Shown here in pieces: positions 33,187 to 43,723 of a stretch of 64,000 nt of DNA. The notes below the pieces were generated by a model. It saw nothing but the letters and a program-made list of their open reading frames with translations, was not told the origin of the DNA and did no database searches. How positions within the stretch are numbered: the first letter of the stretch is position 1; each line of letters starts with the position of its first letter. The DNA lies in assembly GCA_043228905.1 (NCBI GenBank), contig JBHGNT010000021.1:9114001-9178000 (forward strand). Direction: 5' to 3'. The stretch is from Azolla caroliniana (Eukaryota; Polypodiophyta). The translations under genes were made by a program, and so were the position numbers.

Positions 33187-33826
33187 TGTTGTGTTGTTTC
33201 GCTCTCGCGTAGGAAACTAAGGCAGGACCGTAGGGGCCCTAGACCGAGGAATACCCGAAACAGAGGGAGGAGCAAGGTGAAACAATGAGCCGAGACACAC
33301 ACACAAATACGCAGAGGACTCACAAAGGTATCGATTAAGACAACTAGGCGAATACAATGCTCTTCGAGATTACAACGGGCAAGCCGGTGAGCGACCACGC
33401 TCAAACACCCACACACAGAGCGTGTCGTGGATCCTCTACCAAAGCGCACGGGCTTCTCCCTCGAGCAGAGGCAACCGACCAAAACCTGTGGAGCTCAACA
33501 AAGAAAAATGAGATGAGTGCTCGGTTCCCAGTTCGACAGCACTTTGTCCTCCCAAAACGTGATAGATGTTTCAGCCATCTCCCCTTTTCTTTTATAGGCC
33601 GCTAGGGAGGGCCGTCACATCCTGAATACATCATCTTTATTCTTTGTCCCTTCGGACAGAGATATGCATCGATTTCCTAGCTAATAAATGTGTACTACCT
33701 AGTATAATTACATCAACCGACCTATTCCTAATTATGTACATCTTATCAATACGTGCGCCCGCACGTAAGGGCCGGTTCATGCGTCTTATTCATCGATTCC
33801 TCCTAAAACCGGTTTTCTTCACGACA
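33187..33826 (-). repeat. G2b 5' LTR
   Basis: The sense (minus) LTR begins TGTCGTGAAG at 33826 and ends CACAACA at 33187; 640 bp. It pairs with 9531-10173. Confidence 0.82.
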
Positions 33827-33871
33827 TCCACCTCCACCAAACCGGGCATCCACCGATATGCGCTGGAGGGG
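33827..33871 (-). other. Stray 3'-internal end and purine tract upstream of a 5' LTR
   Basis: In minus orientation this reads ATCGGTGGATGCCCGGTT then TGGTGGAGGTGGA, which is what precedes a 3' LTR in G2a and G2b. Here it precedes the LTR that serves as the 5' LTR of G2b. Confidence 0.7.
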
Positions 33872-33874
33872 TGC

Positions 33875-34432
33875 TGTCCCACAGGCGTGTGAGGTGTTAT
33901 CCATGGGACAAAAGAGATACAGTGTGAAATGAATCTAAGGATACGAGTACGTAAAGTTGGTGCAAAATGACAAACCGAGGAGGAAGGTAACGAATTACAA
34001 GTAGCCAAAAATGAAGGCCGAGAAGAAAGGATTTACTGAAGCACGTCGAGCAGAAAGGGAAGCTATAAAACGAGAAGTAGAATCAGAAGGAAAAGGAGAA
34101 TAAGGGAGAGTGATACCCTAGTCTAGAGAGAATTATTATTATTTGTCTAATTGTATGAGAATAGAACACCGGTTGTGAGCTGTGTAACTTTTGCATCGGA
34201 ATCTATTAATATATCTATCTTCGTGGGTCTAATCTGTTCAAGTATCTATTTATGTTATTTGGATTTGCTATCTTAATTTCAAGTACAGTTTACACAGCCG
34301 GTTGTGGCTGACTGTTTTCGTAATCACTAACCGTGCAATCTCGGTTTCTTGTCCACCACTAAATACCACAACCCCTTGAGCCGATTACCCTAGAAGTAAT
34401 CGAAGGTTTTATCTCCAAGCAAAGACAACACT
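33875..34432 (+). repeat. G1-like LTR stretch
   Basis: It begins TGTCCCACAGGCGTG like the G1 LTRs. Its first 70 bp repeat, at about 84 percent identity, the G1a LTR start at 9460-9528. A TATA-like CTATAAAACG lies near 34062. The right boundary is uncertain; an end at ACAACA (34432) is a guess. No gene is visible here. Confidence 0.4.
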
Positions 34433-34458
34433 TCTCATTTGTCCACATGCACACATGT

Positions 34459-35378
34459 TGTCGTGAAGGATTTGCTTCACGATATAAAAATAAAATTGAA
34501 TATTGTATTAAGTAACATTTGAGAGACTTGAACCCACATCCTTATATACGATGTACAATGTACATACCACTAGGCTAGGCTATTTATTTGTAAAAGTGTG
34601 TAATAAATGTGCTTCATGATATAAGAATGAAGCTATATATTGTATTAAGTAAAATTGAGGGACTTGAACCGTCAACCTTGTATACCAAGCACCAAGCATA
34701 CACCACTAAGCTAGGTTAGTTATTTTAGAATAGATTTTCATCATTATACTTATCCCATATCTATTTTCATACATAGCCATCATTCATCACATGCAATGCA
34801 TGTGCGCCAAATGGCGATCATGCATTACATGTAACTCATGCATTGCATGCATGCCATGCTCCCATACATTACCATATGCATGGCAACACTTATATAAAGA
34901 GGGGCAAGGAAAACAAGAGGGAATCAAGAGAGAGGGAGAAAATAATACAATTAAGTAAAGAAGACTAGCTCATTGGGTGGAGAACCTCTCGTTTCGAAGT
35001 TGAGGTCGTGGGTTCAAATCAAGGGTCGGTAGAGAATGTGTTCAGTTTGCGATCAAGGATTGTAAAGTTGGTAAAATATTGTCTTTTTAATATACATCAT
35101 GTTTATATCAAATACTCTTGCTTCTTGATTCATACTTTGTCTCAATCTTCCTTCTTAAATCATGTTTTGTCTCTATCTTGCTTCTTGAATCATATATTAT
35201 CTCTATCTTCTATCTATTCTCGTCTCTCTCTCTCACACACATTACTTCTAACTCTTCTTCTTGCTACTCTTAACCTTTCTAACATCACCATACAAGCCTT
35301 ATTAAAAGTTAAGTTTCTTCAACTCCGCTTAACCTTAGTCCCCGCGACTTCGCCGCACGAACCACAACTACCCCAACA
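34459..35378 (+). repeat. G2-group solo LTR (920 bp) with tandem tRNA-like boxes
   Basis: It starts TGTCGTGAAGG with an 8-bp hairpin (TCGTGAAG / CTTCACGA) and ends CCCCAACA. The flanks are ATGT (34455-34458) and ACGT (35379-35382), a 4-bp duplication differing by one C/T. Two tandem units of about 135 bp (from about 34480 and 34612) each carry antisense B box (34524-34534; 34660-34670) and A box (34567-34577; 34703-34713). A TATATAAAGAGG lies near 34890. A separate sense A-box/B-box-like pair is near 34965-35020. Confidence 0.7.
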
Positions 35379-35504
35379 ACGTGTGCATATGTACACATAC
35401 GTATCTACTCACACTCACGATTACACTTACACATTCACACATACACATCAACCCTTTACTCTTTCACTCTCATTACACTCAACTATTCATACATCTCGTA
35501 AGGG

Positions 35505-35640
35505 AACACTCACTAAGTATTCTGTTTGATATAGTTCAATGGCAAACACATGTGCAAGGAGGTCATGGTGTGTGACAATATAGGGTTTGGTAGTGGAGTT
35601 CCCGACAATGCAGTTAGATTAGAGGCAGGAAATGTTGCCG
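35505..35640 (-). pseudogene. Glycosidase exon 7 fragment
   Basis: On the minus strand this reads SNCIVGNSTTKPYIVTHHDL and continues to AIELYQTEY, matching exon 7 of the family 1 glycosidase ([20 protein letters not shown]) about 11 kb away at 46556-46690. The likeness runs across the exon 7 splice donor into intron sequence (CTCACT), so it is a copy of genomic DNA, not of mRNA. No other exon is present nearby. Confidence 0.75.
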
Positions 35641-37012
35641 TGGTAACCCTAGGGTTGCTGAGTTTTCATAGCTCTTCGATTGGATTGAACCCCGACGACC
35701 ACTCCTAGAGCACACATTGTCGTACTTCAGTTCAAGCACCTTGAGCACTACCAATGGTCCTAGCATTGCTCTGTCACCCGGTTCAATGCGGATGAAGTTC
35801 TTCCCTAAGCCCCTAATGCTCTTGATCAATGACATGTTCTTATAGTCAAAGAAAAAGAGGGGAAAGAGTTGGGTTTGTGTGTGCTAGTGGATATATTTGA
35901 GTGTGATTGCAATGCACATGTACTTAATGTGTATGTGTTTTTATATTGAATTAAATGTGTACGTGTAAATTTGTAAGTGTTCTTGGTGTACTTCTTTGTG
36001 TGTCTTTGTCAACAAGAGAACAAATTGGCTAAGTCATGTTAGTGTGCATTTATATGTATATGTGTGTGGTATTTCATTATTCGTAAATCATTGGCATTTT
36101 GTGGGCATAAAGTTCCCCCCCTTTTTTATAGCTAAGTTTATAATGAATAAGGGGCAATGGGAAAAGTAAAAGCAAAGCTTAATGTTCAATAGTGTGAACC
36201 TTGGGCCCGATGTAAACCCTTATTCTGAGAAGTAGGGCTAATGATGCGGTTTGCTACATATTAGTTGTTAGAGGACAAGTCGACGCGATGAGTTTTACCT
36301 GTGCACTTGGATAAAGACATTTAACTTTGTAAAGTGTCCCCTAGATGTTTAACTTTTTTAAGTGCTCATCTTGAATAGAATGTAAGACATGCTATAATTA
36401 ATATGGTATATTCATCATTATATACTAACTAAAATATACAGTATGGTTTCCTACTAGTATAATTAAACAACATTATTCTCATGACTAAAATTAGTGTTTT
36501 ACGGTAATTGGAAATTGCATTATCCATAGTGTATGCTATTGTTGGTTGAGATGGTGATAATTTTTTTATGTGATGTAAATGTTCCTCTTTTACTGATAAG
36601 TGAAATTCATTTCGAGAATTTGCTAGTCAAAATTTATTTTTCCCAAAAAAACACTACTTCACATTAGTTAGCAATCAAAATATAATGGCGTTCAAACCGA
36701 ATCCACAGTGGGATCAGAATATACAACCTAGAGGAACAACTCCAAAACTAGTAAGAAAACAATGAAAATTCGTGCAACCCCTATCTCCAAGTTCCAACAA
36801 AACTAAAATAAGCCCCATTTTGCCCCATCTGTACTTATCCCAATGAAAATCAAATTCTCCAAATGGATTTCAAAATCAAAATTTAAGGTGAATTAAGATA
36901 AAAATCAAACGCAAGTCTTTAAAGATGAATAGGATCAACACCAATTCTTTGTAAAGTTTTCATTTTTGCTCATAATGGAAATCCCATGTAGAGAGAATTC
37001 TCCAATCCGTTT
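35641..37012. other. Non-repetitive stretch, one unrecognised 73-codon ORF
   Basis: A minus-strand ORF (35835-35614) starts MSLIKSIRGLGKNFIRIEPG and runs into the glycosidase fragment. Its AT-rich lead-in looks like a 5' leader, and the first 60 residues look protein-like, but I recognise no family. It may be a second captured gene fragment. The rest, to the G3 insertion at 37013, is AT-rich with no gene that I can support. The last five bases, CGTTT, are the G3 target site. Confidence 0.4.
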
Positions 37013-37714
37013 TGTTACGGGCATGACCATATAATATCCCGTGGTGAGAATTTACCGTAGTATTCTATACACGTGGATAAGTGTGAGGGTTAAACAAGAG
37101 TGTAAAGAAGGGGAGGATTACTTTTAATCCTCAGGATTGAGACAACCCATTAGGCCAAGTGTGGACTTGCCTTTACCATAGTATTCTATACACGTGGATA
37201 AGTGTGTGGGTTAAACAAGAGTGTAAAGAAGGGGAGCATTACTTTTAATCCTCAGGATTGAGACAACCCATTAGGTCAAGTGTGAACTTGCCTTTACTGT
37301 AGTATTCTATACATGTGGATAAGTGTGAGGGTTAAACAATAGTGTAAAAAAGGGGAGGATTACTTTTAGTCCTCGGGATTGAGACAACCCATTAGGCCAA
37401 GTGTGAACTTGGCTAGGGACCTTGGGTATCGCTATAAATAAGAGGCCTAACTACCCTCATTTCATCATCTTTTGACTATGTCAAGACTCTGTTTCGTGGT
37501 GGTTCAACTCTTGTAGCGAGCACGCCAGTACCAGGTACGACTCGACACCATGGTCGTGGTATGGGACGTTGATCGAAGCTCGAGTCTGTCTTGATCCCTT
37601 CGCTCCGGGGTGGTCGGGTGGATCGACACCCTTCTTTCTCTCTCTCCTTTCTATATATCTATCTACCATTCTTTTCTCCTTATCATATGCTTACATTAGA
37701 TCATATCTCTAATA
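37013..37714 (+). repeat. G3 5' LTR (702 bp) with three 120 bp repeats
   Basis: It starts TGTTACGGGC and ends CTCTAATA. A unit of 120-121 bp beginning TAGTATTCTATAC occurs three times (from 37058, 37179 and 37299). Each unit contains a hairpin-forming GAGGATTA CTTT TAATCCTC (one copy has a mismatch). A TATAAATAAGAGG lies near 37433. Confidence 0.92.
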
Positions 37715-37716
37715 GT

Positions 37717-37728
37717 TGGTTTCAGAGC
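37717..37728 (+). promoter_or_regulatory. G3 primer-binding site
   Basis: TGGTTTCAGAGC is the initiator tRNA-Met site TGGTATCAGAGC with one mismatch. Confidence 0.8.
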
Positions 37729-37960
37729 TCATGTTCTAATGTTTCTTTTGTTTTCTTTTGTCTTCTTGATTGATGGTGATCGATCGATGTGCGGTTGGCC
37801 TTGATCCAGTCAACGATCAACATAGGAGCTTCGGTAATCTTTCTTGTTTTTTTTTTCATTTTTCTTCTCCCTTCTAATCAATTGGTGTGTATATGGTCAT
37901 TAATTCAATGATGTTGTAGTGGTAATTAATTGGTTATATAAAACGTTTACATATGTGCAC

Positions 37961-38205
37961 GAGGTCAATACCTCATTTGACATATATTTAATATGTGATT
38001 AGTGTCGTATTCGTACGAGGTTAATACCTCAATTATGTATTACATTCACAAACATATGCTACATTTGCGTACGAGATCATTACCTTGATTTGTATGTAAA
38101 TGAAATGCGTTTGGTGTCGTATGTGTATGAGGTCAAAACCTCAATTGTGTATTACGATTAACCCTTATTTTTAGATGTTTCGTGTGCGTAGAGGGTATAT
38201 GCCTC
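37961..38205 (+). repeat. Degenerate 56 bp repeat array with mini-hairpins in G3 leader
   Basis: Five short inverted repeats of the form GAGGT-N4-ACCTC start at 37961, 38017, 38073, 38129 and 38191, at spacings of 56, 56, 56 and 62. The copies at 38073 and 38191 are imperfect. The surrounding sequence (GTCGTATNCGTACGAGGT, CAATTATGTATTAC) also repeats. Confidence 0.7.
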
Positions 38206-39389
38206 GATTACGTATCTCGATTACATCATTTTTGGCTATTTTATATTACGATTTCTTTTATATATGCATATGTGGTCACGTGTATACGTATTTGATAGTA
38301 TATATGTGATAATATACATATGTGTATATAACTTATTACGTGATTTCAATATCAAATGTTTTCCTTTTCAGGGAAAGGATCTTGGTGGCCATCCTCACAT
38401 TTTTGTGAGAATGGCATTGTCACCATCCCTTTTCAACAAATTTTTATTGTTGACATCCCTGTTGGTGACTTCGATTTTGTTATGTAATGAAACAATCTTA
38501 GCCACAATGTTGTGTAGGGCTTGACCCACTTGATGTGACGTCGCTCTTATGACACACATATCCAACATCCCTCCCTCAATACATGGATACGATGCCACCA
38601 TGAGATCATTCTTACGAAAGGCATTCGTAATGACGTAACCATGTGATGGGCCACGTGGGCCTACTACGAAAAGAGGGCTCATTTGGCTTGACCATTAGGT
38701 TGCACTTTGGCGTATGCCATCGTAATTACGAGACTTGAGGTCAAGTAACGTACCAACAAAGTTTGTGGTAAACGAGGGGGCAATAAGAACTCTTGACATA
38801 TATGTTTCTTTTAAAAAAACATATATGGGCAAATGTCTCGCATATCTCTTATACGCATTAAATATTAAACATTCAAGAAGAGCAACCTACTTGGTTGGCT
38901 CAAGTGTTTAATGCATTTGTTCTCGAGGTCTCGAGTTCTAATATGACCAAGACCATACAACATCATTGATACATATGACTATAACACATGTTTAGACTTG
39001 AGGTCTAAGTGCACTTCGGGGTCCTCGTAATGGGACTTAAAGAGCCAAAACCACATATGTGGGCATCGAAACATAGTTTATTGTTAACATTTTTTTCATG
39101 TATAAACTATTCATGACGCGAACATACATGGTTGTGGCTCGGGGAGCCACCATGAAAAATTGATATAGAGATCAGGGAAAGACATTTATTTGTCACCCCC
39201 ATGGTTTTTAAAACACCTTTGTGTTACCATAGTAACCTGATCCTTAACCTCATCTCATACGTCTAGAGGGGCATTGACATGAGATCATGATATCGATTCA
39301 TGTTTGCCCATGATATGTTTACATCACGACATGATGTTATGACTATTTGTCTGACCTTATCCTATTTCTTTGCCAGAAATAATCATTCA
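38206..39389. other. G3 untranslated leader
   Basis: About 1.2 kb without plus-strand coding. A minus-strand ORF (38682-38395, 95 codons, containing HGYVITNAFRKNDLMVASYP) looks protein-like, but I recognise no family. It could be host sequence picked up by the element. Nothing else stands out. Confidence 0.4.
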
Positions 39390-40620
39390 ATGGCTCAAAA
39401 TAACGACTCGATGTCATCCGCTCAATCCGAAGGAACTCAAGGAAATCCTTTTGGACAAATGTCCATTGAGATGTATTTTTCACAAATAAGCCAATACCTT
39501 AGTTTCACCGCTCAACAGATGACCGAACTTCGGCAATCTCAAAGTGCTCTCGAGGCATGTTGTCATGAAGATTTTCGGCAACGGTGTGAAAATTGAATGG
39601 AATGTACAAAATTAAGTATGGTTCTTCACACAAAATATAAAACAATAATAGTGAAGATACTATTTTAGATTAGCTTAATATCTTGGTACAGGAAGATGGA
39701 GGTCTTCAAGAGCTCCCGAATGCATTTTACTACATGTGAAATGGACAACTTAGTGTCAAGTTATGTGAGTGAGAAGTTTGAGAAGAAGAAGAGAAAAACA
39801 AAATTGTGAGATATCCCACATAGATAGGACAAATCAAGATCCCACAGTATATAATCAGAGCCAAAACTTATTACTTTGTGTTTATGAGTAGATCATAGAA
39901 TGTTCAAGGTGACTTGAGCTAAACTAATCTGATGAATGGGTGTGGCCTAACTACTTGTAAAGATTTTGGCCGACCGGATCCGGCGAGATGGCGACAGGCA
40001 AGATCGGATTGAACTAGTCGGGATAGACGGATCGGTCAGTTGATCGCGATGCATGGTGTTTTGAATGTTTTCGATGTAAATTTAATACCAAAAGCTAGTA
40101 CAAACTTCAAATCCTTCCGGTCCAAAACCTCGGCGGTTCCGCCTCACGATCCGCACGTAGTGACGGATCTTTATGACAACGTGTCATTAGTTTACAACGT
40201 GAGACTAATAGACCTGATGAGTGACAGGGTGAACCATCATTTGTCATTAAGCCATTTACGGGAGAAAAAAAGGAAAGATGGGAGTCTCATTTTGAGCTCT
40301 ATCCGACACCAGATAGTACGAAGATTGCATATGTCGGCCGAGAACTAAGGGGTAAGGCCGTTGCCTGGTGGCGTGGGCTCTGTACTTTGGGGACATTGCC
40401 CGATACCTGGACAAATTTTGTCACAATTTTCAAGGGCCAATTTCTGCAACCTCCCTCTCGAACCGAGGAAGCACAAGCTTTAATGAACCTCTCTAGCAGG
40501 AAGTTTTCCTCCTAGAAGACTATGTCCACCATGCTAGAACCCAAATCCAAAACTCGGGTCTAGAAGGGGACAATTGATTAATAGTTTGTTTTGTCAATGG
40601 CATCCCCAATTCGGACTATC
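39390..40620 (+). pseudogene. G3 gag, split by a solo LTR
   Basis: Gag opens with ATG at 39390 (MAQNNDSMSSAQSEGTQ) and reads to about 39560, where a G2-group solo LTR enters. After 40178 a retrotransposon Gag domain is readable, with stops and a frame change: FELYPTPDSTKIAYVG (near 40290), then AVAWWRGL (near 40360) and TFVTIFKGQF-like sequence. It is disrupted beyond use. Confidence 0.7.
39561..40178 (+). repeat. G2-group solo LTR (618 bp) in G3 gag
   Basis: It starts TGTCATGAAG and ends TTTATGACA. The start resembles the solo LTR at 28636, and the stretch TCCAAAACCTCGGCGGTTCC near 40120 matches the end region of the TR-GAG LTR. The flanks are ATGT (39557-39560) and ACGT (40179-40182). Confidence 0.72.
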
Positions 40621-40628
40621 ACTGGATA

Positions 40629-42608
40629 GTGCACGATAAGGATCCACAATCCTTCAAAGAGGTCGTTGAAATAGTTCTTCGCTATCAACGCACTTCGAAG
40701 AAGGACCACAACAAACCCAACGAAGCGCTCCGTACTAAGCAGTCGCAATTCACTGGGAAACACAAGACACCCAACAAATTCATGGATCACGATTGTAAGA
40801 GACAACATCCTTTTTGCGTATTTTGCAAAAGGAAGGGTCATACAAAAGAGCAATGTCGAAAGCTCCAACGAAAAGAGCACGACATCAAATCTAAAGCTGC
40901 TGACCATAAAGGTCAGATTCCTAATGTCCTTCAGGTCTATACACATCATTTAAGTAATTGTCAATGTTCTTTCCCTCAATATGTATTGGGTCCCAATGAT
41001 TTACTACATGCAAACGGGTATATCAATGGATCTCCTGTACAATTTTCGTTTGATTTGGGAAGCTCACACAACTTTGTGAATGATCGTTTGGTTCAGATAT
41101 TGGGAATCCAACCCAGCGTAAGTGATCACACCTATATGGTGCACTTGGCTGATAGAAGAGTACAATACATCAACGGGGTGATTCATTCATTAGGAATTTC
41201 TATTGATACTTATATAGAGGAAGCAGACTTCCATGTAATGAATCTTTGTACCACTAATGTAATACTAGGTTATCCCTGGTTCTATAATAAAAACTCTTCT
41301 TTATCTATTAATTGGGTTCATCATTCAATAACTTTTGTACTGAACGATTGTACTCATTTTATTCAATGTGTAAAAAAACAATCCCTCTCGATTGTTTCCT
41401 CTCCATCAATATCCAAGTTGTCTTGTTCTACTCTATTTTATTATGTACTTGATCCGGACATTCACATTTACAATATCGATAATTTCTCGATTCAGTTAAC
41501 ATATTTTGAACAACAACAACTTGATGAAATCTTAAATGATTTTCGTGATGTTTTCTCGAGTGAACTACCAGATGGTTTACCTCCTAAACGTAATATAGAC
41601 CATCGTATAGATATTGTGCCTGGTGTTGCACCAATAAGTATACCTCCTTATCGCTTAAGTCGATCCGAAGAGGATGAGGTACCTAAGCAACTCAAGGACT
41701 ATATACGAATGGGTTATATATATTATAGTAAATCTCCATGGGGTGCACCAGTTCTCTTGGTTAAAAAGAAAGAGGGCACATGGCATATGTGTATTAATTA
41801 CCGACGCTTGAATAACGTGATGATCAAGAATTCGTATCCATTGCCCCGGGCTGACAATCTAATTGACCGTCTCCAGGGAGCTCGGTATTTTACGAAACTT
41901 GATCTCCATATTGGCTACCATCAAATTCGTATAAGTGAGGACGATGTTCCTAAAATGGCATTTCGTATGCGCTATGGCCATTATGAGTTTTTGGTTATGC
42001 CTTTTGGTTTGACCAATGCTCCGGCTAAATTTCAACAAGAAATGAATGACATTTTCCGAGAACAACTTGGAAAATTTGTCGTTATTTTCTTGGATGATAT
42101 ATTAGTTTATAGTCGTACATTACAAGAACATGCTAAACATGTCATAGGTGTTGTCTTATATCAAGATGGTAAACCAATAGCAAGTGATTATGCTATAGGT
42201 GCTATCTTATATCAAGATGGTAAACCAATAGCATTCAAGACTAAGAAACTTGATTCTACTCAATGTCAGTATACCGTCCAAGAAAAGGAATTATTTGTAG
42301 TTATACATGCGATCAAAACATGGCACCATTATCTTTATGGAAATCGTTTTGTGGTAATTACGGACCAAGAGTCCTTGAAATATTTTTGTGACCAACAAGA
42401 CTTGAAAGGTCGTAAGGCACGATGGGCTGATCTCATCCAAGACTTTGATTTTTCCATACAATATCGTAAAGGTTCCATGAACACTGTCACTGATGCACTA
42501 AGTCGCATTCATGAAGTTAACATGCTTAGCTTCACTGAAATAACATCGGATCTTTATGATCAACTTCGAGGAAAGTATCCTGATGACAGTTATTTTGCGA
42601 AATACTAG
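40629..42608 (+). pseudogene. G3 Gag end, protease, RT and RNase H; internally deleted
   Basis: The open frame is 659 codons. The zinc knuckle [14 protein letters not shown] is at 40815-40856. The protease motif is DLGSSHNF (near 41052), with Leu where Ser or Thr is usual. The RT runs from about 41640, with [21 protein letters not shown] and catalytic FLDD near 42090. Right after LQEHAKHV the frame jumps to the RNase H start: the RT thumb/connection and the first RNase H Asp (about 120 residues) are missing. Here a 51 bp in-frame duplication (from 42144 and 42195) repeats [14 protein letters not shown]. RNase H then continues ([18 protein letters not shown]). The frame is open, but RT and RNase H must be non-functional. 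Confidence 0.88.
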
Positions 42609-43560
42609 GCAAGAGTTGAGTCTGGAACAGACACCACCACATCCTCGAAGGAATCCTTCCAGATTGCTAACGATCTGCTCTACCGTAATGGGAAGGTTTG
42701 TGTTCCAGATTTTCCTGAGGTCAAAAAGAGAATTATTTTTGAATGTCATGATGCACCCTCAACAGGGCACCCTGGAATACATCGTACACTCGTTCTCATC
42801 TCCACTCAATTCTATTGGCCTAAGATGCGTCCTAACATACATAGCTATGTGACTAAATGTCACCAATGTCAGGTTATCAAAGTTGAGCGACTTAAAGCGG
42901 CATGACTTTTATATCCCTTGGACATTCCCAATAATAATTGGGAAAGTATATCCATGGATTTTATTGTTAGCCTTCCTCGCACCCAAAAAGGCGATGATGG
43001 CATCTGGGTTATGGTTGATAGACTAACATAAATGGCCAGATTTATTGCAACTAACACCACGGTAATAGCTCCTGAATTGGCTTACCAATTCGTTGACGAG
43101 TTATTTCATTTTTATGGGTTACCGATGGATATTGTGAGTGATCGAGATCCAAAATTTACTAGTGACTTCTGGACGCAAGTCTTTAAGAAGTTAGAAACTA
43201 CATTGACCATGAGCTCCACGGATCATCCTCAATCCGATGGACAGACAGAACGAGTAAATCAAATTATTGAGGACATGCTTCAAGCATACGTTGGTGTAAA
43301 ACCCACAAAATGGGAACGTTATCTCCCAATTTAGGAATTTGCTTATAATAGCTCCAAGCATACATCGACGGGATATAGTCCTTTATGTTGATGTATGGTT
43401 TTCAGCCACGAGCCCCGATTGATGTTAATATACATCATGATGAGTTGCGAAGTACGCAAAACATTCTTCGGGATATGCAAGATATGTTGCATATTGCACG
43501 AGATAATATAAAAACAACTCAAGAAAGAGTGCATTTTCACATGTACTAGAAAGAATTCTC
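42609..43560 (+). pseudogene. G3 integrase
   Basis: The zinc site (GHPGIHRT to CHQCQ) is at about 42765-42870 and the core from about 42950 (SMDFIV). The second Asp is in VSDRDPKFTS near 43135 and the Glu in DGQTERVNQ near 43245. Stops at 42606, 42903, 43029 and 43332 and a frameshift after 43380 kill it. The remaining bases to 43710 are degenerate integrase tail and purine tract. Confidence 0.82.
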
Positions 43561-43723
43561 AATGTTAAAACAAAACAATTACGTACTAAAGAAATCTGAG
43601 AATTTAAAATAAAATGGATGGATAAATCAATAAAAGATGCCACATGGTAAAGCGAAAATACTCTCAAAACTAACTTCCCTAACTTTCCATTGCAAGAGTG
43701 CAATGTTTTAAAGAGGGGGAGTA

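Larger units (their letters stand above)
9531..33826 (-). mobile_element. G2b: Ty3/gypsy element, minus strand, multiply interrupted
   Basis: LTRs at 9531-10173 and 33187-33826 (about 90 percent identical by eye) bound an internal region that reads, on the minus strand, primer-binding site, gag, protease, reverse transcriptase, RNase H, integrase, purine tract. Four insertions split it directly: solo LTRs at 10483-10836 and 28636-29411, G2a (holding TR-GAG) at 11260-21872, and Copia-B1 at 22158-27612. Gag and pol are close relatives of G2a. Many stops and frameshifts make it inactive. It is the oldest layer of this nest. Its flanks are odd: see the findings on 33827-33944. Confidence 0.88.
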
